Source: Listeria monocytogenes (GTDB lineage: Bacteria; Bacillota; Bacilli; Lactobacillales; Listeriaceae). From it: a stretch of DNA of 64,000 nucleotides. Location: NCBI RefSeq assembly GCF_900187225.1, contig NZ_LT906436.1:2729501-2793500 (forward strand). Reading direction: 5' to 3'. Each line of letters begins with the position of its first letter. The stretch's first letter is position 1. The notes beneath the pieces are model-generated. The model made no database searches, was not told the origin of the DNA, and saw only the letters and a program-made list of their open reading frames with translations. The position numbers and the translations under genes are program-made. Shown here in pieces: positions 27,991-39,767 of this stretch.

Positions 27991-30144
27991 TTATTTATCT
28001 AGCTTTAATTTAGCAAGCGCTTCAGCCATTGGATTGTTAAATGGCTCATCTTCTTGTTTGTTTTGTTTTTTCATAAATTTAGCTACATCTGTTTTAGATA
28101 CGTTTTTGTTTTTCTGTTTGTCACGCCGCTGTTGGAAGGTAGATAGTTTCTCCCGGTGTCCACAAACACATACAAAAATTTGTTTATCACCTTCGCCGCG
28201 CATTTCCATTCGTTTATGGCAATTAGGGCAACGAGCATTCGTCGTTCTTGAAACAGATTCACGATGACCACATTCACGGTCCTGACAAACTAGCATCGTA
28301 CCACGTTTGCCTTTCACTTTTAGCATCGGCTTGCCGCAGTCTGGGCATTTTTGTGAAGTAATGTTATCGTGACGGAATTTTTTATCGTTTTGTTTAATTT
28401 CAGTTACTGCTTTTTTTGCATAGTCGCGCATTTCTGCAGTGAATTTACGATAATCTAGTTCGCCTTTTGCGATTTTAGATAATTTTTGTTCCCAACGCGC
28501 CGTTAGTTCTGGGGATTTCAAATCTTCGGGGACTAATTCTAGCAATTGGCGTCCTTTTGAAGTAATTTGAATGTCCTTGCCTTGTTTTTCTAAGGAGAAA
28601 CTATTGAAAAGTTTTTCGATGATGTCCGCACGAGTTGCGACTGTTCCAAGTCCACCTGTCTCACCTAGTGTTTTGGCCAATGCCTTGCTTGTTGTTTCCA
28701 TGTATTTAGACGGGTTTTCCATAGCCGAAAGTAAAGTCGCCTCATTGAATCTTGCTGGCGGTTTTGTTTTTCCTGTCTCTAAATTGATTCGTTTAACTGG
28801 GATAGTGTCGCCTTTTTTCATTTTAGTTAATTGATCTGGTTCGCGCGACTCTCCGTAAATACTTTTCCAACCCAGTGATTTGACAACTTTACCTTTTAAA
28901 GTAAATTCTTCTTGACCAATTTTGGCTTTAACAGAGGTTTCTTCATAAATATATGGGTCTGAAAGCACTGCTAAAAAGCGTTTGACAACAAGGTCATAAA
29001 TTTTCCTTTCTTTATCGCTTAAATCTCCGAGGGAAACGGGTTGCTCGGTCGGAATAATTGCGTGATGGTCGCTCACTTTGCTGTTATCTACAAATGATTT
29101 GTTCGCTTTGATTGGTTTTACGCTGATTTGACGAGCAGCTTTTGCATTTTCGCCCACACCGCAGGCCACTAAACGTTCTTTTAGTGTTGGGACAATGTCT
29201 GTTGAAATAAAGCGCGAATCTGTTCGTGGATACGTTAGTACTTTGTGGCGCTCGTATAATGTTTGCATAATATTCAGCGTTTCTTTCGCCGAAAAATCAT
29301 ATCTATTATTCGCATCGCGTTGTAACTCTGTTAAATCATATAAACCTGGTGAGAAAGTTTTCTTTTCTTTCATAGAAACGTCTGTGATTACCGCATTTTC
29401 CCCTTGTAAAGACTTTACTAGTTTTTCTGCTAAAGCTTTATCAAAAGTTTGCCCATTGTTCCACGTGAAACTTTCTTGTTCGGTTAGCGCGGTAATTCCA
29501 TAGTATTCACACGGTTTAAAATTACGAATTTCTTCCTCACGATGTTGAATCATTGCAAGCGTTGGCGTTTGCACTCGGCCACAGGAAAGTTGTGCGTTAT
29601 ATTTCGTTGTCAACGCACGCGTAGCATTGATTCCTACCACCCAGTCAGCTTCAGAACGAGCGACTGCAGAGTGATATAGATTTTCATAAGCTTTCCCTGG
29701 TTTTAAGTGTTCGAAGCCTTCACGTATCGCTTTATCCGTTACAGAGGAGATCCATAGTCTTTTTAGAGGCTTCTTGATTTTCGCATAATCAATAATCCAG
29801 CGAGCTACAAGTTCTCCTTCTCTACCTGCATCTGTTGCAATAACGATCGTGGTTATATCTGTACGGTTCATTAACTTCTTAACCGTTTCATATTGTTTTC
29901 TCGTTTGCTTGATTGGTTCTAGCTTCATTTTCTCTGGAAGCATTGGTAAATCTTCCATATTCCAGTTTTTATACTTCGAATCGTAGCGCTCAGGATCAGC
30001 TAGTGTTACAAGGTGTCCAAGCGCCCAAGTTACTACATATTTTCCACCTTCTAAATAGCCGTTCTTACCTTGTTTAGCCCCGAGTACCCGGCCGATATCC
30101 TTACCGACAGACGGTTTCTCTGCCAGTACTAATGTTTTTGTCAT
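27991..30144 (-). CDS. topB: DNA topoisomerase III
   Basis: 717 aa. TOPRIM domain at the N-terminus (LVLAEKPSVGKDIGRVLG), GREGELVARWI, and the catalytic tyrosine in TYPRTDSRFIS near residue 310. The C-terminus has two zinc-ribbon modules: CPDCGKPM with CQDRECGH, and CPNCHKRM with CVCGH. A type IA topoisomerase that decatenates single-stranded or nicked DNA, usually with RecQ, whose gene lies 23 bases upstream in the same orientation. A parS-like site is inside the gene. Corresponds to lmo2756 from memory. Confidence 0.95.
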   Translation of the reverse strand: MTKTLVLAEKPSVGKDIGRVLGAKQGKNGYLEGGKYVVTWALGHLVTLADPERYDSKYKNWNMEDLPMLPEKMKLEPIKQTRKQYETVKKLMNRTDITTIVIATDAGREGELVARWIIDYAKIKKPLKRLWISSVTDKAIREGFEHLKPGKAYENLYHSAVARSEADWVVGINATRALTTKYNAQLSCGRVQTPTLAMIQHREEEIRNFKPCEYYGITALTEQESFTWNNGQTFDKALAEKLVKSLQGENAVITDVSMKEKKTFSPGLYDLTELQRDANNRYDFSAKETLNIMQTLYERHKVLTYPRTDSRFISTDIVPTLKERLVACGVGENAKAARQISVKPIKANKSFVDNSKVSDHHAIIPTEQPVSLGDLSDKERKIYDLVVKRFLAVLSDPYIYEETSVKAKIGQEEFTLKGKVVKSLGWKSIYGESREPDQLTKMKKGDTIPVKRINLETGKTKPPARFNEATLLSAMENPSKYMETTSKALAKTLGETGGLGTVATRADIIEKLFNSFSLEKQGKDIQITSKGRQLLELVPEDLKSPELTARWEQKLSKIAKGELDYRKFTAEMRDYAKKAVTEIKQNDKKFRHDNITSQKCPDCGKPMLKVKGKRGTMLVCQDRECGHRESVSRTTNARCPNCHKRMEMRGEGDKQIFVCVCGHREKLSTFQQRRDKQKNKNVSKTDVAKFMKKQNKQEDEPFNNPMAEALAKLKLDK
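29457..29472. other. parS-like site (one mismatch, inside topB)
   Basis: TGTTCCACGTGAAACT differs from the consensus only at the last base. Confidence 0.65.
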
Positions 30145-30167
30145 CTGTCAAAACCCTCTCTTCTATT

Positions 30168-31940
30168 TTATTTCGATGCCTCTTGTTGCAGTACAGCCAA
30201 GAATTCTGCACCGTATTTATCGCGTTTCATCGCACCAATGCCTTTAACTTCAAGCAGTGCATCTTCCGTTTGTGGCATATATGCACACATTTCACGTAAC
30301 GTTTCATCTGAAAAAATGATATATGGCGGCACTTTGTGTTTTGCTGCCAGTTCCCGCCGCACTTCCCGCAATTTCTCGAAAAGGTCACTATTCACATCTA
30401 TTTTAACTTTTTCAGCTCGTTTCGCTTGTTTTCTTTCCACTTTTAGCTCGCCTCGTAAAACCGAAACGGCTCTATCCGTCAGTTTTAATGAAGGGAATTG
30501 ACTATCAGTTGGTTGTAAATATTTTTCTGCTGTAAGATAATCAATTAGTTGTAACACATCTTTTTGGGAAGCATCTTTCATCAATCCATAAGTACTGAGT
30601 TCATCAAAGCGCCAATCTTTCACTTTTTGGTCTGCGGAACCTGTCAAAACCTTGGCGATTAATACTTTTCCGAAACGCTCTCCCATTCTTTTTATACAGG
30701 AAAAAACTTGTTGTGCTAAAATCGTAATATCTGTGGCTTCTCTTGTATCTAAGCAATTACTACATTTTCCGCAGTTTGGCTCGTCGTCACCAAAATATTG
30801 GACGATATATTTCTGCAAACAAATTTCTGTATAACCATAACCCGTCATTTGGCGTAGCTTGGCGAATTCATTTTGTTTGCGCTCATCGTCCATTTCGGAT
30901 TGTTCAATTAAAAACTGCTGAATGCGGCTATCTTGCGGAGAAAATAGCAAAATACAATCACTTGGAACGCCGTCTCGACCAGCACGACCAGCTTCTTGAT
31001 AGTACGCTTCGATATTACGCGGAATATTATAATGAATAACAAAACGCACATTAGACTTATTAATCCCCATTCCAAAAGCATTCGTCGCCACAATCACTCG
31101 AATATCATCGTATAGAAACTTCTCTTGCCAGTCTTTCCGTGCTAAATCGGTCATTCCGCCATGATACATACCGGATTCAACACCTTTTTTTTGCAAAAAA
31201 CTGTGCAGACGCTCTACTTCTTTCCGAGTCGAAGCATAAATAATTCCGGATTCCGTTACATTTTTTGTTAAATAATCTATTAAATATTTATCTTTATCTT
31301 GCCCTTTCACTACTTGGAAAGCTAAATTATCTCTGGAAAATCCAGTTTTAACGACTGAATCAGCCCTTATTTTTAATAATCGGCAAATATCGTCTGAAAC
31401 TGCCTGCGTCGCTGTAGCAGTAAGCGCGATAACGAGCGGACGCCTGGTCATTTTATCCAAACTATCGCACAAGGTCAAATAGCTAGGCCGAAAGTCATGA
31501 CCCCACTGCGAAATACAGTGCGCTTCATCTATGGCAAATAATGAAATAGGCACCTGCTCAATTAAACGCTGAAAACCTGGCATTTCAATGCGTTCTGGGG
31601 CAATATATAGCATCTTTAACTCACCTGAAAATGCAGCATCCAGTCGAATATCTATTTCTCTATTAGTCAGTGTACTATTAATAAAAGTAGCTGCAATCCC
31701 TTCGGAGACTAGCGCATCTACTTGATCCTTCATAAGTGAAATTAGCGGAGAAACAACAATGGTTAAACCGTCAAAAAGAAGTGCTGGAATCTGGTAACAA
31801 AGCGACTTCCCGCCACCAGTCGGCATGATTGCTAGCGTGTCTTCTCCTGCGCAAAGTTTCGAAATAACGTCTACTTGTCCATTTCGAAAATCTTGATAAC
31901 CAAAATTTTGCTGTAAAATAGCTCTTGCTTGCTCTATCAT
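30168..31940 (-). CDS. recQ: ATP-dependent DNA helicase RecQ
   Basis: 590 aa. Helicase motifs: PTGGGKSLCYQIPALL (Walker A), DEAHCISQWGHDFRPSY, LTATATQAV, and GRAGRDGVPSDC. An RQC zinc cluster follows (CLQKYIVQYFG, then CGKCSNCLD), and an HRDC domain closes the protein (residues about 505-590). Unwinds DNA 3' to 5' in recombination repair; the adjacency to topB matches their known joint action. Corresponds to lmo2757 from memory. Confidence 0.95.
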   Translation of the reverse strand: MIEQARAILQQNFGYQDFRNGQVDVISKLCAGEDTLAIMPTGGGKSLCYQIPALLFDGLTIVVSPLISLMKDQVDALVSEGIAATFINSTLTNREIDIRLDAAFSGELKMLYIAPERIEMPGFQRLIEQVPISLFAIDEAHCISQWGHDFRPSYLTLCDSLDKMTRRPLVIALTATATQAVSDDICRLLKIRADSVVKTGFSRDNLAFQVVKGQDKDKYLIDYLTKNVTESGIIYASTRKEVERLHSFLQKKGVESGMYHGGMTDLARKDWQEKFLYDDIRVIVATNAFGMGINKSNVRFVIHYNIPRNIEAYYQEAGRAGRDGVPSDCILLFSPQDSRIQQFLIEQSEMDDERKQNEFAKLRQMTGYGYTEICLQKYIVQYFGDDEPNCGKCSNCLDTREATDITILAQQVFSCIKRMGERFGKVLIAKVLTGSADQKVKDWRFDELSTYGLMKDASQKDVLQLIDYLTAEKYLQPTDSQFPSLKLTDRAVSVLRGELKVERKQAKRAEKVKIDVNSDLFEKLREVRRELAAKHKVPPYIIFSDETLREMCAYMPQTEDALLEVKGIGAMKRDKYGAEFLAVLQQEASK

Positions 31941-32055
31941 TATCTTTTTTCACGCCTCCTCTATAGAAACAGTATAGCGGTTTTACGACCTTAATTGAAG
32001 TCTTTTGGGGAAATTCGTGTTTTCTCGCAGTTTTCTTATTTTTATAGTAGAAATT

Positions 32056-32095
32056 AAAAAGCAGAAACCTCTTTTAGAAGAGATTCCTGCTTTTT
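32056..32095 (-). terminator. guaB terminator
   Basis: AAAAAGCAG...CTCTT and AAGAG...CTGCTTTTT pair with two small internal mismatches; T-runs on both strands. It separates guaB from recQ. Confidence 0.85.
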
Positions 32096-32100
32096 CGACT

Positions 32101-33603
<1,503 letters not shown>

Positions 33604-33735
33604 TTATATAGAAAAAACGCATCATCTTATCCTTATTTTCATAAAGAAAAAATGGTGGAAAATATCCACATCATGCGACTTGTCTTCTATAATCATGCTG
33701 AAATAGCCAATGTATATTTTTAGTTATTGAATATG

Positions 33736-33764
33736 ATGTTACAAGAAGCTAGGAGCTATGTCAA
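33736..33764 (-). promoter_or_regulatory. Probable guaB promoter
   Basis: Minus strand: TTGACA (33759-33764), 17-bp spacer, TAACAT (33736-33741). It predicts a 5' leader of about 160 nt; I see no riboswitch fold in it. Confidence 0.65.
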
Positions 33765-33808
33765 GAAGGTTTTCCTTTGTTGTTTTATTCAGAAAATATA
33801 GTAAAAAA

Positions 33809-33824
33809 TGTTTCACGTGAAACA
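33809..33824. other. parS site (exact)
   Basis: TGTTTCACGTGAAACA, intergenic between guaB and the macrodomain gene, beside the latter's terminator. Confidence 0.9.
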
Positions 33825-33831
33825 TTTTAAA

Positions 33832-33863
33832 AAGTCGCCTAAGATTGTTATCTTAAACGACTT
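33832..33863 (-). terminator. Terminator of the macrodomain gene
   Basis: AAGTCG...CTAAGAT and ATCTTAA...CGACTT pair imperfectly; the stem begins inside the last codons and is followed by T on the minus strand. Confidence 0.7.
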
Positions 33864-34383
33864 CGCTATTTATTAATTTGTTATATAACTTCAAGTTTTC
33901 TTCATCGAAACAAACAAAGCGTATTTCTTTAATACTTGCATCATACTCTTCTTCTACCCATTTACGAACGGTATAAAGAGCTACCTCAGCTGCTAGTTTT
34001 TTAGGAAAGCCATACACACCAGTAGAAATATTAGGAAAAGCAATCGAAGTTAAGTCTTTTCCGGCCGCTAAGTCTAACGCTTTCCAATAACAAGATGCCA
34101 GTTTATTCGCTTCTTGATGCTCTCCATCTTTCCAAATCGGACCCACAGCATGGATAATGTAAGTTGCTTTTAAATCACCCGCAGACGTGATGACCGCCTC
34201 ACCTGCTGGACATGAGCCGATGCGATTAATAACCTCTTGACATTCTTTTAATAAATCCGGCCCCGCCGCTTGATGGATAGCCCCGTCCACTCCGCCGCCA
34301 CCTAACAGCCCGGAGTTAGCAGCATTTACAATGACGTCCACTTCTTGTTCCGTAATATCACCTTTTACAATTGTTATTTCCAT
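33853..34383 (-). CDS. Macrodomain protein (MacroD/YmdB type ADP-ribose hydrolase)
   Basis: 176 aa from the ATG at 34383, with AGAGGTGATGG upstream. Single macrodomain: [35 protein letters not shown], and [13 protein letters not shown] are the ADP-ribose-binding loops of the MacroD/YmdB group. Such enzymes remove ADP-ribose from proteins or deacetylate O-acetyl-ADP-ribose, the product of sirtuins; a sirtuin gene is in this window but not adjacent. Corresponds to lmo2759 from memory. Confidence 0.92.
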   Translation of the reverse strand: MEITIVKGDITEQEVDVIVNAANSGLLGGGGVDGAIHQAAGPDLLKECQEVINRIGSCPAGEAVITSAGDLKATYIIHAVGPIWKDGEHQEANKLASCYWKALDLAAGKDLTSIAFPNISTGVYGFPKKLAAEVALYTVRKWVEEEYDASIKEIRFVCFDEENLKLYNKLINSEVV

Positions 34384-34440
34384 ACCATCACCTCTTTTCT
34401 TCATTCTAATTTATTTTGAAAGTGATTTCCAGCAAGTCGA

Positions 34441-36051
34441 TTATCTTCGCTTACTAGTTGCATAACTGTAATTGCCTTCATAAACGGTTAATTGTTTATT
34501 CTCCAGCCAAATGACTTTAGAGCATAGCTGATCAATAAAATAGCGATCGTGCGATACAGTGATAATTGTGCCGCTAAATGCCCGAAGTGCTTCTTCTAAA
34601 ATTTCACGCGAGGCGATATCTAAATGGTTAGTCGGCTCATCAAGTATCAGCGTATTCACTGGCATATTAATAAATTGCGCCAACCTAAGTCGCATACGTT
34701 CGCCGCCGCTAATATTCCCTACTTTTCGGAAAACCATCTCTCCATAAAACATGAAGCCTGCTAGCATTTGTCGTGCTTCTCCTTCTGTCACAGCAACCTT
34801 ATCCCGAAATGCATCCAGTACAGTCAGCGCTTCATTCAGCTCTTCCATTTGCTGAGAAAGCGACGCAATTTTCACACTCGCGCCAACCTTAATCATGCCA
34901 CCATCAGGAACAACTTTCCCTTCCATTATTTTAAGCAAAGTAGATTTGCCGGCGCCGTTTTCACCGATAATCGCTACTCGTTCTCCTTGCCTAATTTGCA
35001 AAGAAACATCTTGTACGATTGCTTTTTCGCTAAATGACTTGCTTAAGTTTTCCATAACCACAACTTCTTGTCCACTTCGACCAGCTTCATCGAATTGTAA
35101 TTGCATTTGTTTTTGCGTTAACACTGGACGCTTTACTTTTTCCATCCGTTCTAATGCCCGTTCCATGTTTTTCGCCCTTCGGAACATGGCATCGTTTGGC
35201 GGATTGGCTTGCATTGCCCACTGGCGCAATCGTTTGATGGCTTGCTGCATCTTTTTGATTTTCTTTTGTTGGTCTTTGTAATCTTGGAATTCCCGCAATA
35301 GCCGTTCTTCTCGTTCTTTCAAATATCCAGAAAAATTCGTATGATAAACTATTAATTCGCGGTTCTCAAGCTCCACCATTTTCTCGACTACTTCATCTAA
35401 AAAGTAGCGATCATGAGATACAACTAATACGGTTCCCGAATAATGTTGTAAAAACGCGGTCAACCATTCTACCGCCATCAAATCCAAGTGGTTCGTAGGT
35501 TCATCTAAGAGTAATAAATCTGTTTTCTGTAATAATAAATGCGCTAATGCAGCCTTCGTCTTCTCACCACCACTCAAGTCTCCCCATCGTTGCGACAGTA
35601 GCAATCCAATACCAAGCCCATTCACCACTTTATTCAAATTGGCATCCATCTCATATCCACCAAGCTCGCCAAATAATGCCATTTTATCCCCGTAACGGTT
35701 CATTAGTTTTTCGCTTGCATTCGTTGCCATTTCTGCTTCTAATGAACGCAATTCTTTTTCCATATCCTCTAACTCGCCAAAACTAGTCCGCAAATAATGT
35801 TCTACTATTATATTAGGATCCACGCTCGACAATTGCTCTAAAAGCCCAATTCTCGCTCCCTTTTTACTCGTTACAATCCCGCTATCAACTCCCTCAGTCC
35901 CTTTTAAAATTTTCAAAATGGTACTTTTCCCTTCGCCATTACGACCAATTAAACCGACGCGCTCGCCTTCTTCTAATTGAAGAGATACTTTCTCTAAAAT
36001 AATATCTCCGGTAAAACTTTTAACTACCTCATTCATTGCTACTATTGTCAT
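34441..36051 (-). CDS. ABC-F family ATPase (ribosome-associated type)
   Basis: 536 aa with two ABC domains and no membrane segment. Walker A GRNGEGKST and GENGAGKST; signatures LSGGEKTKAALA and ISGGERMRLRLA; Walker B LLLLDEPTNHLD and LILDEPTNHLD. Between them, residues about 240-310 form a basic helical linker (P-site tRNA interaction motif). ABC-F proteins act on the ribosome to relieve stalling or protect from antibiotics; this sequence alone does not show resistance. ATG after GGAGG. Corresponds to lmo2760 from memory. Confidence 0.92.
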   Translation of the reverse strand: MTIVAMNEVVKSFTGDIILEKVSLQLEEGERVGLIGRNGEGKSTILKILKGTEGVDSGIVTSKKGARIGLLEQLSSVDPNIIVEHYLRTSFGELEDMEKELRSLEAEMATNASEKLMNRYGDKMALFGELGGYEMDANLNKVVNGLGIGLLLSQRWGDLSGGEKTKAALAHLLLQKTDLLLLDEPTNHLDLMAVEWLTAFLQHYSGTVLVVSHDRYFLDEVVEKMVELENRELIVYHTNFSGYLKEREERLLREFQDYKDQQKKIKKMQQAIKRLRQWAMQANPPNDAMFRRAKNMERALERMEKVKRPVLTQKQMQLQFDEAGRSGQEVVVMENLSKSFSEKAIVQDVSLQIRQGERVAIIGENGAGKSTLLKIMEGKVVPDGGMIKVGASVKIASLSQQMEELNEALTVLDAFRDKVAVTEGEARQMLAGFMFYGEMVFRKVGNISGGERMRLRLAQFINMPVNTLILDEPTNHLDIASREILEEALRAFSGTIITVSHDRYFIDQLCSKVIWLENKQLTVYEGNYSYATSKRR

Positions 36052-36086
36052 TTTATCCTCCGTTTATCCAAGGAAGCATGGCAAAA

Positions 36087-36102
36087 TGTTTCACGTGAAA
36101 CA
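36087..36102. other. parS site (exact)
   Basis: TGTTTCACGTGAAACA, between the ABC-F gene start and the terminator of the small RNA unit. Confidence 0.9.
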
Positions 36103-36121
36103 TTTTTTCAGACAACAAAAA

Positions 36122-36145
36122 AGCGTCAGACAAGCGCCCGACGCC
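36122..36145 (-). terminator. Terminator of the small RNA unit
   Basis: GCGTC and GACGC close a GC-rich hairpin; the minus strand continues with TTTTTTGTTG. Confidence 0.75.
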
Positions 36146-36219
36146 AATTATAAGTATAATACTAATTTAGCACTATACAAATCGATTGCGTGACTCCATG
36201 CTTCTCTCATTTTTTCTAG

Positions 36220-36330
36220 TTATACAGTTTTTTGGGCAGACTTCGCCAATGTAACTGCAATAACGGAAAAAATTGCACGGACAATATACAAAAATTTAGC
36301 TATACTAGTTCGCGCATTCAAAAGAAACAT
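36220..36330 (-). CDS. 36-aa hydrophobic peptide encoded in the small RNA unit
   Basis: ATG at 36330 is preceded by AAAAGAGGTGAGATGAC, a strong site with good spacing. The product begins MFLLNARTSIAKFLYIV, continues RAIFSVIAVTLAK, and ends SAQKTV: a single hydrophobic helix (about residues 10-30) interrupted by Arg18, with basic residues at both ends. No cysteine or known processing site is seen. It could be a small membrane protein, a type I toxin-like peptide or a signal. I do not recognise a family, and translation is not proven. Confidence 0.55.
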   Translation of the reverse strand: MFLLNARTSIAKFLYIVRAIFSVIAVTLAKSAQKTV

Positions 36331-36360
36331 GTCATCTCACCTCTTTTCATTAATACATAT

Positions 36361-36389
36361 AGAATAAAGGATGCTGCCCCAAATGTCAA
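36361..36389 (-). promoter_or_regulatory. Promoter of the small RNA unit
   Basis: Minus strand: TTGACA (36384-36389), 17-bp spacer, TATTCT (36361-36366). Near-consensus sigma-A promoter. Confidence 0.8.
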
Positions 36390-36494
36390 TTGTTCTCCCA
36401 ATCACATGCACGAAACACAGCGTTTCAACTCAGAAACTTATACCATTGATATGAAACACGAACCCAAAGCACCAAAATCTATTTACCAATTAGT

Positions 36495-36508
36495 CGAAAC
36501 CGTTTACA
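36495..36508 (+). promoter_or_regulatory. Probable cre (CcpA) site upstream of bglA operon
   Basis: CGAAACCGTTTACA matches TGWAANCGNTNWCA at 13 of 14 positions and lies 60 bp before the bglA start. Confidence 0.65.
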
Positions 36509-36540
36509 TTAATAAGGCAAGCAAAACTAAAACAGACTAA

Positions 36541-38022
<1,482 letters not shown>

Positions 38023-38068
38023 GCCTTGTTCTCTCTCTGCTTCAACCATTTTGGGAGGGAAAATCTTA

Positions 38069-38371
38069 ATGAAAAAAATATTACTTGTATGTGCGGCCGG
38101 AATGTCGACAAGCTTACTAGTTACTAAAATGAAAGCGCACGCAACCTCTATCGGGGAAGAAATTGAAATTGAAGCATTGCCAGTATCTGAAGCTAGTAAC
38201 GTAGTAGATAAAATGGATATCGTTATGCTTGGACCTCAAGTCCGTTACCAAAAACCGCAAGTGGATGAACTTGTACAAGGTCGCATCCCTGTTGTTGTAA
38301 TTGATATGAAAGATTATGGTATGTTAAACGGGAAAGCCGTTCTTGAAAAAGCTTTCGCGGAAATTGGTTAA
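38069..38371 (+). CDS. PTS lactose/cellobiose-family EIIB
   Basis: 100 aa from the ATG at 38069, after GGGAGGG. The phosphocysteine is in ILLVCAAGMSTSLLV, followed by the family region VVDKMDIVMLGPQVRYQ. It passes phosphate from EIIA to the sugar bound to EIIC. The operon places EIIB, EIIC and EIIA as separate proteins, with the ROK kinase between EIIC and EIIA. Corresponds to lmo2762 from memory. Confidence 0.93.
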   Translation: MKKILLVCAAGMSTSLLVTKMKAHATSIGEEIEIEALPVSEASNVVDKMDIVMLGPQVRYQKPQVDELVQGRIPVVVIDMKDYGMLNGKAVLEKAFAEIG

Positions 38372-38403
38372 GGGAGTTTCATTTAAAATAGGGAGGTTTT
38401 AAA

Positions 38404-39756
38404 ATGAGTATGATGTCAAAATTTGAACACGGCATGGAACGTGTTTTAGTACCAGTTGCGAATAAATTGAACTCGCAGCGCCATATTGCAGCAATTCGTG
38501 ATGCATTTATTTTAGTTTTCCCATTAATTATGGCTGGTTCAATTATCACTTTGATTAACTTCGCAGTATTATCACCGGATGGCTTTATTGCAAAAATCTT
38601 ATTCCTAGGGAAAATTTTCCCTAATTTAGCAGATGCACAGGCTGTATTTTCGCCGGTAATGCAAGGTTCAACCAATATTATGGCGATTCTGATTGTATTC
38701 TTAGTCGCACGGAATCTCGCCATCTTCTTTAAACAGGATGATTTGCTCTGTGGACTTACCTCGATAGGTGCATTCTTTATCGTTTATACACCTTACACAG
38801 TGGTTGACAATGCATCTTACATGACAATCAAATTCTTAGGCGCACAAGGCCTTTTCGTTGCGATTATCGTAGCGATTATTACTGGGGAAGTATTTAGCCG
38901 TCTAGCTAGATCCCCTCGTTTAATGATTAAAATGCCTGACCAAGTACCACCAGCAGTTGCTCGTTCTTTTAAAGTATTAATTCCAGTTATCATCATCACT
39001 ATTCTTTTCTCTGTAATTAACTACTTAATCACTTTAGTCGCTCCAGAAGGTTTAAACGACCTTGTTTACACAGTTATTCAAGCGCCACTTAAAGACATGG
39101 GAACTAACGTATTCTCTGTTATCATCATTGGACTTGTTTCTAACTTACTTTGGGTTCTTGGTATTCACGGACCTAACACAGTTGCGGCTATTCGTGACAC
39201 CATCTTCACTGAACCAAACTTAGATAACTTATCTTACGTAGCACAACATGGTTCTGCTTGGGGCGCACCTTACCCAGCAACATGGGCTGGCCTAAATGAC
39301 GGATTCGCAAACTACGGCGGATCTGGTATGACTCTAGGTTTACTGATTGCTATCTTTATCGCATCCCGTCGTGCAGACTACCGCGATATCGCGAAACTTT
39401 CTCTTGCACCAGGGATTTTCAACATCAATGAACCAGTTATTTTCGGTTTACCAATCGTATTAAACCCAATTATGGTGATTCCTTTTATCATTACACCAGC
39501 AATCAATACATTAATTGGTTACTTCTTCATCTCAACAAAACTTATTCCACCTGTCGCCTATCAAGTGCCTTGGACAACTCCGGGACCACTGATTCCATTC
39601 CTTGGTACAGGAGGAAACTGGCTCGCGCTTCTGGTCGGCTTGCTCTGTCTAGCCGTCGCAACAGTTATTTATCTACCATTCGTACTTGTATCTAACAAAA
39701 TTGCCGCGAGTGATGCTGCAATGGACAAAAATGCAACAGCCTCAACGGAACAATAG
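38404..39756 (+). CDS. PTS lactose/cellobiose-family EIIC permease
   Basis: 450 aa integral membrane protein with about ten hydrophobic segments. Family features: QRHIAAIRDAFILVFPLIMAGS at the N-terminus (read as two parts), LWVLGIHGPNTV, and the conserved FNINEPVIFGLPIVLNP. Transports a beta-glucoside, probably a cellobiose-like disaccharide. ATG after GGGAGG. Corresponds to lmo2763 from memory. Confidence 0.94.
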   Translation: MSMMSKFEHGMERVLVPVANKLNSQRHIAAIRDAFILVFPLIMAGSIITLINFAVLSPDGFIAKILFLGKIFPNLADAQAVFSPVMQGSTNIMAILIVFLVARNLAIFFKQDDLLCGLTSIGAFFIVYTPYTVVDNASYMTIKFLGAQGLFVAIIVAIITGEVFSRLARSPRLMIKMPDQVPPAVARSFKVLIPVIIITILFSVINYLITLVAPEGLNDLVYTVIQAPLKDMGTNVFSVIIIGLVSNLLWVLGIHGPNTVAAIRDTIFTEPNLDNLSYVAQHGSAWGAPYPATWAGLNDGFANYGGSGMTLGLLIAIFIASRRADYRDIAKLSLAPGIFNINEPVIFGLPIVLNPIMVIPFIITPAINTLIGYFFISTKLIPPVAYQVPWTTPGPLIPFLGTGGNWLALLVGLLCLAVATVIYLPFVLVSNKIAASDAAMDKNATASTEQ

Positions 39757-39767
39757 GATGTGACAAA

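Larger units (their letters stand above)
36115..36354 (-). ncRNA. rliI: Probable RliI small RNA transcription unit
   Basis: Bounded by a strong minus-strand promoter (36361-36389) and a hairpin with T-run (36114-36145), predicting a transcript of about 240 nt. Position between the ABC-F and GH1 genes, and length, agree with the Listeria small RNA RliI (239 nt between lmo2760 and lmo2761) as I remember it. The unit contains an intact 36-codon ORF with a strong ribosome binding site, so it may be a small mRNA or a dual-function RNA. Confidence 0.7.

Noticed and set aside
36232-36540. 102-codon plus-strand ORF before bglA
   Set aside because: No ribosome binding site, unlikely composition, and it is antisense to the small RNA unit with its own signals.
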